This document shows, piece by piece, positions 12,066 to 23,328 of a stretch of DNA of 64,000 nt (position 1 is the first letter of the stretch; every line of letters starts with the position of its first letter). The notes under the pieces were generated by a model that saw only the letters and a program-made list of their open reading frames with translations, had not been told where the DNA came from and did not search any database. A program made the position numbers and the translations under genes. The stretch comes from Perilla frutescens (taxonomy: Eukaryota; Streptophyta; Magnoliopsida; Lamiales; Lamiaceae). Location of the stretch: contig BRKX01000007.1 of NCBI GenBank assembly GCA_026008535.1, positions 59,881,001 to 59,945,000 on the forward strand, given 5' to 3'.

Positions 12066-12830
12066 AAATCTGGAAATTTGTTATAATTATCCACCAAATT
12101 TATTTCTTAATTTTCGGATAACACCCTAATTAATTAATATTTGGAAATCTTGATATAAATCAAAATCTATCCCAAATATTTGGATAGGCTAGGATCGAAA
12201 ATTACAAAGATAAAATCTGGAAATTTGATCCACTTCAAATTCCATCCAAATTTAAATCTTATCTTCAATCCTATCTAGATTAGAATTAAGTAATTTATGA
12301 TATACATCAAAAAATTACTTTTCCAATTCTTATCTACAAGAATTTCGAAAATTTCAAGATAATAAATCTGGAAATTTGATCCTCTTCAAATTCTTCCTAA
12401 TTTAAAATATATTTTCAAATCTTTTAGGATTAGAATTTGATAACTATTGATATATATCAAAAATTACCTTATCCAATTCAAATCTTTGTAGATTTCAAAA
12501 ATCACAAGAAGATTAAATTTGGAAATTTGATCCACTTCAAATTCTATCCAAATCTAATATTCTATTTTCAAATCTATCTAGATTAGAATTAGGTGATTTT
12601 AAGATAAACATCAAAAATACCAAATCTAATTTTTATACACTTAATTTTTGAACCATCACATTAAATAAATCTGGAAATTTGATTTCAAATCAAAAACTCT
12701 CCAAATTAATTCAATGTGATCGAAAAATACATAGAACAAATTAGGGAAATTAAACATCAAATTTTCGAAAATTTGATGCTCCAATTTTCGAAACACACAT
12801 CTAATTAAATCTGAAAATTTTGATAAATCA
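12066..12830 (-). repeat. Degenerate tandem repeat of about 151 bp in copia leader
   Basis: Unit starts (AAATCTGGAAATTTG and variants) are at 12066, 12213, 12364, 12515, 12667 and about 12803, giving spacings of 147, 151, 151, 152 and 136 bp. Units also share CTTCAAATTC-TCCAAATTTAA and CTAGATTAGAATTAGGTAA blocks. The same array is visible at 21240-21700 and 29940-30430 in the other copies. Confidence 0.7.
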
Positions 12831-13052
12831 AAAATCTATTCCAAATCTAATTAAGTTATGACCGAAAATTACAATCCATCCAAAACTAGAATTTTCGAAA
12901 CACCATCAAAAATTCATCCAAGTTTTGAACACAACCAATTCGAAAATATGAACACACAAATATGAAAATTTAAGCAACTTAAATATTTCATCAAATTTAA
13001 ACATATTTTTCGAATTAATCCTAGGATTAAATCTAGAACAGTGCCAAAACCC

Positions 13053-13064
13053 GCTCTGATACCA
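13053..13064 (-). other. Primer-binding site of copia element C
   Basis: Reverse complement of TGGTATCAGAGC (tRNA-iMet type), two bases from the LTR edge at 13067. Confidence 0.9.
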
Positions 13065-13066
13065 GT

Positions 13067-14482
13067 TGTTGGGGTTTTTTCGAATTGAACCACTGCAAGA
13101 TCTAATTGGATGTTGATTAATCCTAATGTCATGTAGAACATAAATTCATGCGTCTCATATATTTTATTTAACTGAGTTTAATTAACATGCAAATCCGGTT
13201 TTCGATTCTACTAAAGCGGAAACATAGAATACCGAAAAATGACTTACAAATTAAACGACGGGCTGAGGACAAGATTAAAGGTCTAATCTTGTTGTTGTAT
13301 GAATGATAATAGGTGCCCCTTGATGCTATTCCACTCCCTGATCTTCTGTTGTATTCCCGGACCGAATCTAGTTTCAGGGTGGGCTGAAATCTACTAGATC
13401 GGTATGGAATCTGTGGAGATCAAGAGAACATGAGAGGGTTGATATATATGACATAAATTTCGTGCCTCCACCCTCTTATTTATAAGGGGGTGGACGAAAT
13501 TGGTGTCCCAGTTGGACTGGAATTCTATCTCTATCTCTTGTTCTATCTCCGATTCAATCCAGTCTCTTTTTGGGCTACAACAGGGATCTAGAAGAATACT
13601 AAATTGGCCCATTAATTTATTTAATATCCAATATCCAATAAACTTAGGATATAATTAAATAAATTAAGTATTATTTTTATTCCACTAAAGAAATAAATAC
13701 TGACCTACCAATTTAATACATATTTCTGAATATGCTTTCTTCTTTAGTCCAGCCATTCCCCATGTTTTAGATATAATGCCCACTAATTAATTATGTAAGC
13801 TTCTGACAACTATAATTAATTAATATATTTTCCTTGAGTAGTACCACACAAGCTTTACTCAAGCACGGAATAAATTCCACCTGCAGGTTTTCAGCATGAA
13901 CTTGCATTTCCTCAAGGGGACACCATCAACCTGGACACAGTGCCCCTACATATTGCATGACCCATCATAAGTGTAAATGTCACAACCCAAGATATCAAGA
14001 TTATTGATCCTATGAAAGAATCGCACCATTTGATAAATCAAAGCTGCAAACACTACACGTATATGTCCGCCAACATATAGGGGTTAAGAACCCGAACTCT
14101 GTGGATTCTTATTCTCTCATTTAAGGTCAGAATAAAGAATAGAATCCTAAGTAGATCCTCCTCAATACACTTGCCCGTGTATTAGAATAATCAGTTAGTT
14201 AAGACAAACTAACTATCAGATTATTCTACGTCGTACCGCTAGCAGATTCAGTGCCATCTAGACCGTGAGCCTTTTAATACATTACAAGGAACCGATGATA
14301 TGATCTAACCGTGTGTTTACCCATACCATGTCATCTATAATGTAAGTATAGTGAACATGCATGTGAATATAACAATTTAAATGCGAACAGTGACTACAAT
14401 TATATTCATTGTATATCATCATAAAACCATCATCAATAATGTATACAAAAGACAGGTCTTCTAGTATATAAAACCAATAATA
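13067..14482 (-). mobile_element. Ty1/copia LTR 1, shared by elements C and A
   Basis: It starts TGTTGGGGTTTT and ends in a slightly decayed copy of the family end (CTTCTAGTATATAAAACCAATA; the intact form ends AAAACTAACA). Length is about 1.42 kb against 1.45 kb for the complete LTR at 23329. Its left side carries a PBS and leader (it is the 5' LTR of C) and its right side the coding region of A (it is the 3' LTR of A). A TATA-like site (TTATTTATAAG in plus sense, about 13477) precedes the transcribed part on the minus strand. Confidence 0.8.
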
Positions 14483-14664
14483 TTTTTGAGGGCTCGATTT
14501 CCATTGTTAGCCAAATTTTCCTCGAACAATTGATCAAGATCAAATGCTCCCAGATCAGATTCGGAAGCCTCCTTAGACTCCCTGGCAGCTTTTCTCAACT
14601 TTCTTAAAGTTCTCTCTGGCTCTGGATCAAAAACTAGCTTTCCTTTTTGTGAGGATCGAGTCAT
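14483..14664 (-). pseudogene. Athila/Tat-like gypsy gag N-terminus, truncated
   Basis: An ATG at 14662-14664 opens a frame beginning MTRSSQKGKLVFDPEPERT and continuing through an Arg/Lys-rich, then acidic stretch to ANNGNRALKN, where the frame runs into copia LTR sequence. The NNGN-ALxN segment matches the start of gag in TE2 (38529). TE2 lacks the roughly 50 residues seen here in front of it. Only about 60 gag codons remain, so this is a fragment. Confidence 0.75.
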
Positions 14665-14738
14665 GCACTATAAAGACAAAACAAAACAAAGAAATATAAT
14701 AAACTGAAAATATTAGAGTAATTTCTGCTTAAAACTGA

Positions 14739-14756
14739 TCCCCGGCAACGACGCCA
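14739..14756 (-). other. Primer-binding site (tRNA-Asp type) of gypsy fragment
   Basis: On the minus strand TGGCGTCGTTGCCGGGGA differs by one base from the complement of the 3' end of plant tRNA-Asp (TGGCGCCGTTGCCGGGGA, from general knowledge). It lies 5 bases from the LTR edge at 14762. Confidence 0.8.
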
Positions 14757-14761
14757 AAATT

Positions 14762-16108
14762 TGGTGCGTCGTTTTGCACCAAAAATAAAATTTCCCGGTA
14801 GCAGTCGGTATGCCCTTACTGCACAGTACAGAGATGAGCGAGATCATCTTCCAAAGGACCGGTGAGAATTACCCTAAACTTCCAATCTGCAGAAAACCAA
14901 CTTTCCAAGGAGTTTTGTGATTTTAAAATAAACTGAATGAAAATAATAAATAAATAGAGAAAACGGGTTTAACAGATTATAAAAAGTATTCTGGTTTCCA
15001 ATTAACTCCACCCTAGCTTAACTAAACTGATCCTTGATGCAAAGATAATTTCAATCAACACATGCAAATCAGTTATAGCTACCGAAGACACTTACTGACG
15101 TAGCCTAATTTCTCCATAGTTTCTCGATAATCAGGAAGACACTTCACCAATTATTTCCCTAATCGACTGACAACCGTAAGAGACACTCTATAGATTTAAT
15201 GAGCCGACAGCATTGAGCACTAGAGAAACCCGATTCAAAACCAACAGACTCTGACACAGGACCGTTGAATTAAGACTGTTATTCCTCTGGTTCTGAAGAA
15301 CCGGTTTACCACTAATTAAACTTAAACCACAATTACGGATGGCCGGTTTAATTGACTACTAATTAATTCCGATTTACTAAATATTCGCGACTACCTAGCA
15401 ATATCGAAACAATTAACGACTTGAAATACCGAAAATAACAGATGCATGCAAATAATCAAAATATAAAAGCAATTAGATCTCACAGTTTAGCTAAGCCAGG
15501 GCTTCGTTAATTGTCACCGGAATAAAAGTGAGTCTAGCTCGAATTCATAATTAAATCAGAACTTCAATAATTGTCTGAGGAAAAATAGCGATGAAAAGGA
15601 ATGAAATAGAAGAATAAAAATCTGCTGCTGCCTTTCTCTCCGCTGCGTAAATCTGGAATTAAATAATAATTCTAATATCTCTCTATATCCTTAAATATAA
15701 TTTTTTACTTAAGGAAACAGAGTCCTAAACCTAATCTAACTTGGAAAGAGATAAAAATAGAGTCCAAAAGCTGTAAAATAGCATCCAATTCGCGTCCAGG
15801 CCCAAAGGCTCAATAAATCCGCACACTCCATCCCAAAATCCACGCATACAGACCCAGAATCTGTCATCTCGGTACCCCTTCTAGGCAGTATGCCCATACG
15901 GCATGGCTTCCAGACTTGCTAGATTTCCTTCAATCATCTTGACTGCATATATCTCCACAAAACACGGCCAATTCCTTCACATTTGTGTTAATTACCTGTA
16001 ATCACTCACAAGACACACTTTCTTCCACAAAGGTATAATTACAAGGCCATTAACATTGAGAATTCACACCAAATAGCCCAAAATAAGTAGGTAAAAATAT
16101 CCTGATCA
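14762..16108 (-). mobile_element. Athila/Tat-like gypsy 5' LTR (relative of TE2)
   Basis: On the minus strand it starts TGATCAGGATATTTTT (16108) and ends ACGACGCACCA (14762), about 1.35 kb. Much of the inner part matches the LTRs of TE2, including the TCTGACGCAGGACC-like, CTTCGGTAGCTATAACTG and CGGTCCTTTGG blocks. At 16108 the sequence returns to copia integrase (GTAACTCCGAATAACTCATC, compare 26950). The element therefore inserted into copia element A, and a later deletion removed its other end. Confidence 0.8.
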
Positions 16109-17952
16109 GTAACTCCGAATAACTCATCATCGATCTAACCATCTCCAATAAGGTTCTATTCCTTCTCTTTGCCACGCCATTCTGCTGTGGCGTTCCCGGC
16201 GCAGTTAACTGGAATGTAATCTCATTCTCTGCTAAGTAGTCCTAAATTCACTTGAGAGATACTTACCCCCGCGATCAGAATGTAGTGACTTGATACTTCT
16301 ATATGTACGTTTCTCCACTTCTACCCTAAATTCCTTGAATTTATCAAAGCATTTGGACTTGTGACGTAATAGGTAGATATATCCATATCTTGAGTGATCA
16401 TCAATGAGTGTGATGAAATACTCATACCCTCCTCAAGCTTGAACTGACATAGGGCCACAAAAATTAGAGTGAATTCAAATCTAATAGCCCTTTGGATCGA
16501 TTTTCTTTTGATTCAAAAGGACGCTTGGTCATTTTCCCTTTCAAACAAGATTCACACAAAGGGAACGATTCTAGGACTAATTAAGATAGAGGTCCATCAT
16601 GTACTAGCCTTTGTATCGTCTTAAGGTTAATATGGTCTAGCCTTAGATGCTAAAGATAGGTTTGATTCAATTCTGAAGGTTCTTTCCTTTTATTAGGGTT
16701 TGTGATTGATGTATTCAGTAATTACTTTTGCGTAGTGTTTTGCATAAGATTAAGTAAATAAAGATGTCCATCCAATGTGCCAGAACAGATAAAATGTTTA
16801 CCACTAAACATAACAACCTTGTTATCAAAAGAAATTGAATATCCATCCATGAAAAGTTTAGAAACCGAAACAAGGTTTCGCCTAAAACCAGGCACATAAA
16901 TACAATCCCTTAAAACTAAACTCCTATCACTACTAAAAGATAAGGTAATATCTCCCACTGCAACAGCCACCACTTTCGTAGCATTGCCCATGTAGACGAT
17001 GATCTTCCCATCACTCAACTGTCTTTTTACCAGGAACCCCTGTAAAGACATGCAAACATAATCAGTAGCTCCAGTATCTACTACCCATGACTGAGTAGAA
17101 CAAGTTGCTAAACATGTTTCAAAAACAAGAGTGTGGGACATACCCTTCTTCTTCTTGTTTGGACACACCGCCTTCTAGTGACTTGGCTGGCCGCACTTGA
17201 AGCACTTTGTCTTTGACTTAAATTCCTCGAGAGAAATCTTTGTCTTGGGCTTCTTCACCTTAGGCGGCCTCTGCAGCTTTCTTTGGTGTGTTTCTCTTCT
17301 TCTTTTTAGTACCAGAAGAAGATGCCCTATATTCAGCTAGGTGTGCCTCCGGATTTCCCTTCTGAAGTAACTCAGCCGCCTGAAGATCTATGAGCAGTTC
17401 AGATAGGGTAACGTCCTTCTTTATCATGTTGAAGTTCAATTTAAACTGCTCAAACTTCGGGGATAGGCTGTGAAGCACGATATCTATCTGAGACTCGGCA
17501 TCGAGATCTCCACCCAAAGTCTCAATCTCAGCTAGATAACTCATCATACTGAGAACGTGATCCCTAACAGATGTGGAGTCAGCCATTCTCATGCTCATCA
17601 GTTTCTTCATCGCCAAATGGCGCGTCGAGCGGTTCTGGTGGCCGAAGAGATCCTTAAGGTTGTACATAACATCATAAGCAGTCTTCATAGACTGATGTTG
17701 CAGTTGCAGCACATTTGATATAGAAACCAAAATGTAACAGCGTGCAATCTCATCAGACTTGACCCACTTAGCATAGCCCAACCTTTGCTCTTCGCCAGAA
17801 TTCTCATTTAGCTTTTGAGGACATTCAGCTTCAAGTCCGAATTTGTGTCCTTCAATAGTTAGGACGAGGTTAAGGTTATGAATCCAGTCATTGTAGTTTT
17901 CACCGATTAACTTGTTTTCTTTGAGTATCGAGGACAGGTTTGAGAGTGCCAT
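16109..17952 (-). pseudogene. Ty1/copia element A gag-protease-integrase remnant
   Basis: Gag starts at the ATG at 17952 (MALSNLSSILKENKLIGENY). A further in-frame ATG at 17982 is less likely, because element B's start matches 17952. Gag runs to a stop at 17260. A frameshift then leads into a zinc knuckle (CFKCGQPSH, stop, KAVC), so one knuckle codon is a stop. The protease shows SWVVDTGATDYVC near 17090, and an integrase front part (pre-integrase CESC) follows to about 16560. The rest of integrase, RT and RNase H are gone, lost at the junction with the gypsy fragment. Most of it is about as conserved as element B. Confidence 0.85.
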
Positions 17953-18478
17953 GATGATATAGAATAATTGAAAAGTAAACATGCAGTACAGTCATAAACT
18001 TTAGGATAAACAGTATATAATCGAAAACCTCATAAAAATTATATATTTTTCCACCGTCATTTTAAAAACTATTTTCTGTAAGCCACGATAGTATGGACGT
18101 TTATAAAATTCATTTTTAAACAGGTTATTAAAACTTTAATTTGCCTCCAGTTCAGTTTCCTTACAACAAGCAAATTAATAGCCAGAAAACAACACGGTCA
18201 TGTAATCTTCTAATTAATAAGCCACGATCGTGTAGCCGTTTATTAATAAATTACATCTAAGTGTGAACATCATCGTCTTTGCCCCAAGAACTCAGTTTCG
18301 AATTTAACTGCTCTAGATGGAGAGTCAGTTAGTTCTAACAGTGTTCTACAGCTATCTTTATAAAGAGGTTTAATTTCTTGAGAATTTTATGATATGACAC
18401 ATCCGAAATGGATGAAGACCTATTATCAACGCGCATGCCCATCATTTCTCACTTAAACCAGATTAATGGAGACCGTAT

Positions 18479-18496
18479 GAGATTTCTACATACTTT
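18479..18496. repeat. SINE target-site duplication, left copy
   Basis: GAGATTTCTACATACTTT is identical at 18479-18496 and 18600-18617, and is a single block in the other copia leaders (for example 11248-11268). Confidence 0.9.
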
Positions 18497-18599
18497 TTTT
18501 TACTCACACACCTGATCTATGGTATTGAGGAGATTCGAACCCGTGACCTTTAGTCTCCAAGCAATCTCACTCCACCACTAGGCCATCTCCATCGGGATA
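18497..18599 (-). mobile_element. tRNA-derived SINE
   Basis: A 103-bp insertion flanked by a perfect 18-bp target-site duplication. On the minus strand it has a Pol III A box (TGGCCTAGTGG, plus positions 18575-18585), a B box (GGTTCGAATC, 18532-18541) about 35 bp on, and a short A tail after GTGTGAGTA. That is the structure of a short tRNA-related plant SINE. A second, 5'-truncated copy is at 61268-61321. The clean duplication suggests insertion after the copia element was in place. Confidence 0.85.
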
Positions 18600-18794
18600 G
18601 AGATTTCTACATACTTTCATATGAATCTCTTCCACTTAGTTATTTATGATTGAGGTTTTATTTTATCTCATTATAAAACATGCAAACATCACATAAAATG
18701 ATAAAACACCATTGCATGCTTCAAACAACATAATAAGCAATAATAAACCAACTATCATGGCTTAAATCTCATGTTGCTGAATGAGAAAAAATTG

Positions 18795-20476
18795 TTGTTG
18801 GGAAAATTGTTGGAATGATCCAACTGATGGTTTTGATGAAATGTCAAAACACATTTGAGATCCTATGAAAAACTGTAGGTTATTTAAAGCTGAAAATTGG
18901 GGGCAATGATCAAGTAAAACTTCAAACAAAGTCAAACTGAGATGAGAGTCAGTTGTACTGAAGCATGATCAACCAGCTTAAAGGTTGCCTTGATCAGACC
19001 AGTCATAGTCAACTCTTCATAGCTTAAAAGAGCTAAAGGGGGAAGAGAACTTTGGAGACTGATAGGCATCCACAAATGACTAACCATCAGTCTAAGCTGA
19101 AAGCCATGATAGAATGATGAGAGCATAACCAGCTTGAAAAGCTAAAGATAAACTGATCAAGAATCAGGTACCAAAACTGAAAACTGATTAAAGATCAGTT
19201 TGACTGGGAGAAAAAGCTCAAAGAGTTTTGAGCCATTTCTGAACTGACCAATGATTAGTTCAATGAAAGAAAAACTCAAATGATCAGCCGACTGGCAGTC
19301 CAAAGCTGAAAGCTTTTAAAGCTAAGTTGCCAAGGGAGCTTCACTGGATTGATCCAAGACTGAAGCTTAAAGCAGCTGAAGAACTGCTAACTGGACAATC
19401 TCTGAGCTGAAGGCCGAGAGAGCTGAAAGTTCATCAGCTGAACGTCCAGAGCTGATAACCAAAATATCTGCTCATTCTCTAACAAGCAGTCAATGAAGAT
19501 CTTAACAGGAAATCTTGAAAAGATCCTTATGATCTCTGAGCAGAAGCCATTAAAGACAAACGGCTAATTCATTTAACGCTTCAAATGGCTACAAGCATTA
19601 AACTGGCGCCGGTGGATTAATCAGATCCACAAATCACAACGGTCAAAATGTCACTCATCTATAAAAAGAAAGTGAATACAATTTTGATCAAGAGAGACTT
19701 TCGCCAAAACTAACTCTTGCTATTTTGTAGATATTAAGCTCTTCTTTCTCCCTCCCTACAGCTCAAAAGCTTAAACCTCTCAAGTGCAAAAAGTCCCAAC
19801 TGAGAAGGCATGCTTCAAGTCTCAAGCAAAGCAGCTAGCTGAAGCAGAATTCCAGCCAGAGCAAAGCTTCTCAGTTCAGTACTTCAAAGATCAACTACTC
19901 AGTTCAGACGCAGACGCGCAAAGGAGTAATCCAGTTGATACCAGTTTCAAGACTGTACTCTTGAAGATCGAGCAAGATCTAAAATCATGAAAAGACGGGC
20001 AATAGCACCTAAAGTCTCAGTGAGCAGTTGGGACCAATAAGTGTGAGCTGTCGATCCAGAAAATGGCTGAGGAGGAGAGGACGTAGAAGGAAGAGAGGAT
20101 TGTAATAAAGAAACTTTACTCGTACATAGTGGATTACCCTTCTTGTGAAGGAAGAGAGGACGTAGAAGCAGGAAGCTTCGAACCTCTATAAATCTTGTGT
20201 GTGTTGTATCTATTGCTTCAAGCTTTTCATGTTCTTTAACTGCACACTTTAGCACACAAGCTGCACCTATAAGCTAAGCTAGTCTATCAAGCTATCAGTC
20301 CCAGCAGATCAGCTCATCAGCTCAGCTCTAGGTCGAGCTCACTCTCTCAACTAAACAGTGCAGATAAAATAGTCTAAGCGAGTCAGGGCCCTAAATATTC
20401 CGCATCTATTTTAAGTTTTTGAAGTCAATAAGTCACACCCCCCTCTAAACTGACATAAACTCGAACCGGGAGCAAT
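18795..20476 (+). mobile_element. Solo LTR of a second, AACTGAT-rich family
   Basis: The insertion breaks the copia leader block GAGATAAAACTGGAAAGTCAG; AATTG lies on both sides (18790-18794 and 20477-20481). The left end is TTGTTGGGAAAATTGTTGG and the right end CGAACCGGGAGCAAT, so the exact LTR edges are uncertain by 1-2 bases. The 1.68-kb body is full of AACTGAT and AGCTGA words, and near its end has CACACCCCCCTCTAAAC, often seen at the ends of copia LTRs. A diverged inverted copy is at 32289-33915. No coding domain was found; the short open frames inside have no family features. Confidence 0.65.
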
Positions 20477-20481
20477 AATTG

Positions 20482-22231
20482 GAAAGTCAGCTCCAGAACT
20501 TCGAACAGGGTCGTCGTCGCCATCACTGCGTCTCGCCAATAACCTTAGCTCTAATTAGAGTTTCGGGACGTGAACCAGTGATACTTCCTTTCTTGAGTTG
20601 CACTACTTTCCTTCTTTGAGTTGATCTTCAAACTTTATTCAATATAGAATATCTATTCCTTACAGGAAAAATCTAATATATCTATAATAAAATTACAACT
20701 CAAAAACTTGGTCTATACAATTTTATCTTTCCTATTACATTGTAACAACATAATAAAATAAAATTCTTAGACCTAATCCATGGATTTTCTCATAGATTAA
20801 AATCACGTAGCCAAACCGGCATACGGCCCATCATACATCCAACATAATTAAAACATACATCACATAATTAAGGAGTCATGATAGTCGGTAACCCTGCAAA
20901 CATGTCATTCTACAAATCCAACAATCATAATTACATGATTAGCATAAAATAACATATGATATCCATACATGACATAATTTTTGAAATTATCATTTAATTA
21001 AATTAAATATTTCAAAAATATCCTACAAGATATAATTTGGAAATTAAAATAATTATCCACCAAATTAAACTTGTAAATTTCGAAAAACCCATAAGAATAA
21101 ATCTAGAAACTCGTTAAAATTATCCACCAAATTTATTTCTTAATTTTTGAATAAACCCTAATTAATTAATATTTTAAAATCTTGATATAGATCAAAATCT
21201 ATTCCAAATATTAGGATAGGATCGAAAATTATCATAGATAAAATCTGGAAATTTGATCCACTTCAAATTTCTTCCAAATTTAAATCTTATTTTCAACCCT
21301 GTCTATATTAGAATTGAGTAATTTATGATATACACCAAAAAATTACTTTTCCAATTCTTATCTACATAATTTTTGAAAATTACAAGATAATAAATCTGGA
21401 AATTTGATCCACTTCAAACTCTTCGAAATCTAAAATCTATTTTCAAATTTTTTTGGATTAGAATTTGATAACTATTGATATATATAAAAAATTACCTTAT
21501 CCAATTCTAATGCACATAGAATTCAAAAATTTCAAGAATAAAAAATCTAGAAATTTGATCCACTTCAAACTCTTCCAAATTTAATATTCTATTTTCAAAT
21601 CTATCTAGATTAGAATTAGGTAACTTTATGATATACATCAAAAATACCAAATCTAATTTTAAACACATAATTTTTGAAATCTCCCACCAAATAAATATGA
21701 AAATTTGATTTTCATCAAAAACCTCTGCAAATTAATCTATTGAGATCGAAAATTACAACTACAAAATTAGGGAACTTGAATATTTAAAATTCGAAAACTT
21801 TGAAGATCAAAATTTCGAACATGAACATTAATAAATCTGAAAATTTTTACATGATCAAAAAACTATTCCAAATTCAATGCCATCATGACCGAAAATTTCA
21901 TAGATTGTCACAAATTCAATTTTTTGATAAAATTCAAAATTACATCCGAATTTTAATCTACAATTTTCGAACCTTCACCTAATTAAATCGGGAACTTTTG
22001 ACAACATTAAAAACCATTCCAAATCTAATATAGTATAGATCGAAAATTACAGTGTTCCTCGAAACTAGAATTTTCGAACTACATCAAAAATTCATCCAAG
22101 TTTTGAACACATAAAAATTGAAATACTTACATATTTAAATCTGAAAATTTAAGCACCATAAATTTATCATCAAATTTAAACATATATTTCGAATTCATCC
22201 TACGATTAAATCTAAAACAGTGCCAAAATCC
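20482..22231 (-). mobile_element. Copia element A leader, second part
   Basis: The leader continues from the interrupted block (GGAAAGTCAGCTCC) through the AT-rich repeat array (AAATCTGGAAATTTGATCCA units near 21240 and 21395) to the PBS. No coding potential. Confidence 0.75.
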
Positions 22232-22243
22232 GCTCTAATACCA
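22232..22243 (-). other. Primer-binding site of copia element A (one mismatch)
   Basis: GCTCTAATACCA in plus sense is the iMet-type site with one substitution, consistent with A being older than B. Confidence 0.8.
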
Positions 22244-22245
22244 AT

Positions 22246-23328
22246 TGTTGGGGTTTTATCGAATTAAACCATCACAGGATCTCTTTGCTTGTTCTTTAAT
22301 CCTAATGTCATGTATGTCATATATTTATGCAGCTCATATATTTTAATAAACCGAGTTCAATTAAACATGCAATCCGGTTTTTCGATTCTACTAAAAACAG
22401 AAACGTAGAACATCAAAAAACACTTACAAATGAATATCGGGTTGAGGACAAGATTAAAGGTCTAATCTTGTTGTTGTTATTATGATGAATGGCACCTCTT
22501 ACTATGTAATTTGACTTCTTGATCTTCTGTTATATTCACGGACTGTATCTAGATTCAGAGTGGGCTGAAATCTACTAGATAGATATGGATACTGTGGAAA
22601 TAAAGAGAACACAGAGGAGCTGATTTGTAACCTTGAAATTTTCATCCCCCACCTCCGTATTTATAAAGGGGTGGGCGAAAATTCAGTGTCCCAACCCTAC
22701 TGGGTTTGGGCCTCTATCTCTTTTTCCATCTTCAGTCTATTAAAGTCATATTGGGCTACAACATGGATCTAGAAGAATATTAAATTGGCCTACTAATTTA
22801 TTTAATTCTCAATATCCAATAAACTTAGGATATTATTAAATAAATTAAATATTACTTTTATTCCACTAAAGAAGTAATACTGACTTACCAATTTAATACA
22901 TATTTGTGAATATGCTTTCTCCTTTAGTTCAGCCATTCCCCATGTTTAAGATCTAATGTTCATTAATTAATTATATAAGGCTCTGATAGTTATAATTAAT
23001 TAATATCTAAAACCTTGAGTAGTACCACATAAGCTTTATTCATGTACGGAATAAATTCCACCTACAGGGTTTCACATAAACTTGTGTTTCCTCAAGAGAA
23101 CATCATCAACCTGGCGCACCAAGATATGGTGTTTATATATATCGCACGACACATCATATATGCAAATGCTATTGCCCAAGATATCGAGTTTATTGATCCT
23201 ATCAAAGAATCTCACCCATTGATAAATCAAAGCAATCAACAAAGCATATATATGTTCGCCAATAAATATAAGTTAAGAACCCGAACTCTGTGGATCTTTA
23301 TTCTCTCACTAATAGGGTCAGAGTAGAG
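22246..23328 (-). mobile_element. Copia LTR 2 (5' LTR of element A), first part
   Basis: It starts TGTTGGGGTTTTATCG and follows the family LTR until 23328, where the LTR of element B begins. The last five bases, TAGAG, are repeated at 31981-31985 after B, and the LTR continues from 31986. Confidence 0.85.
23324..23328. repeat. Target-site duplication of element B, left copy
   Basis: TAGAG at 23324-23328 and at 31981-31985 brackets the whole of element B. Confidence 0.85.

Larger units (their letters stand above)
11084..13052 (-). mobile_element. Copia leader (element C), minus orientation
   Basis: This non-coding leader ends at the PBS at 13053-13064. Its first 340 bp form the right arm of the inverted repeat. 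The rest is AT-rich and built from a degenerate tandem unit of about 151 bp, marked by AAATCTGGAAATTTGATCCA-like starts at 12066, 12213, 12364, 12515 and 12667. Gag and pol of this copy are missing, cut off at the inversion near 11.09 kb. Confidence 0.75.
17953..18789 (-). mobile_element. Copia element A leader, first part
   Basis: Non-coding leader upstream of gag, with the same block order as 28343-29060 of element B (two GCCACGATNGTGT-like blocks, GAGTCAGTTAGTTCTAA, GATATGACACATCCGA). It is interrupted by the SINE at 18497-18599 and ends at the solo-LTR insertion at 18790. Confidence 0.75.

Noticed and set aside
12066..12830. CRISPR-like array
   Set aside because: Units are long, degenerate and directly abutting with no unique spacers, in a plant retrotransposon leader.
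18497..18599. Functional tRNA gene
   Set aside because: A and B boxes are present, but there is no acceptor stem or anticodon arm and it has an A tail and insertion duplications; it is a SINE.
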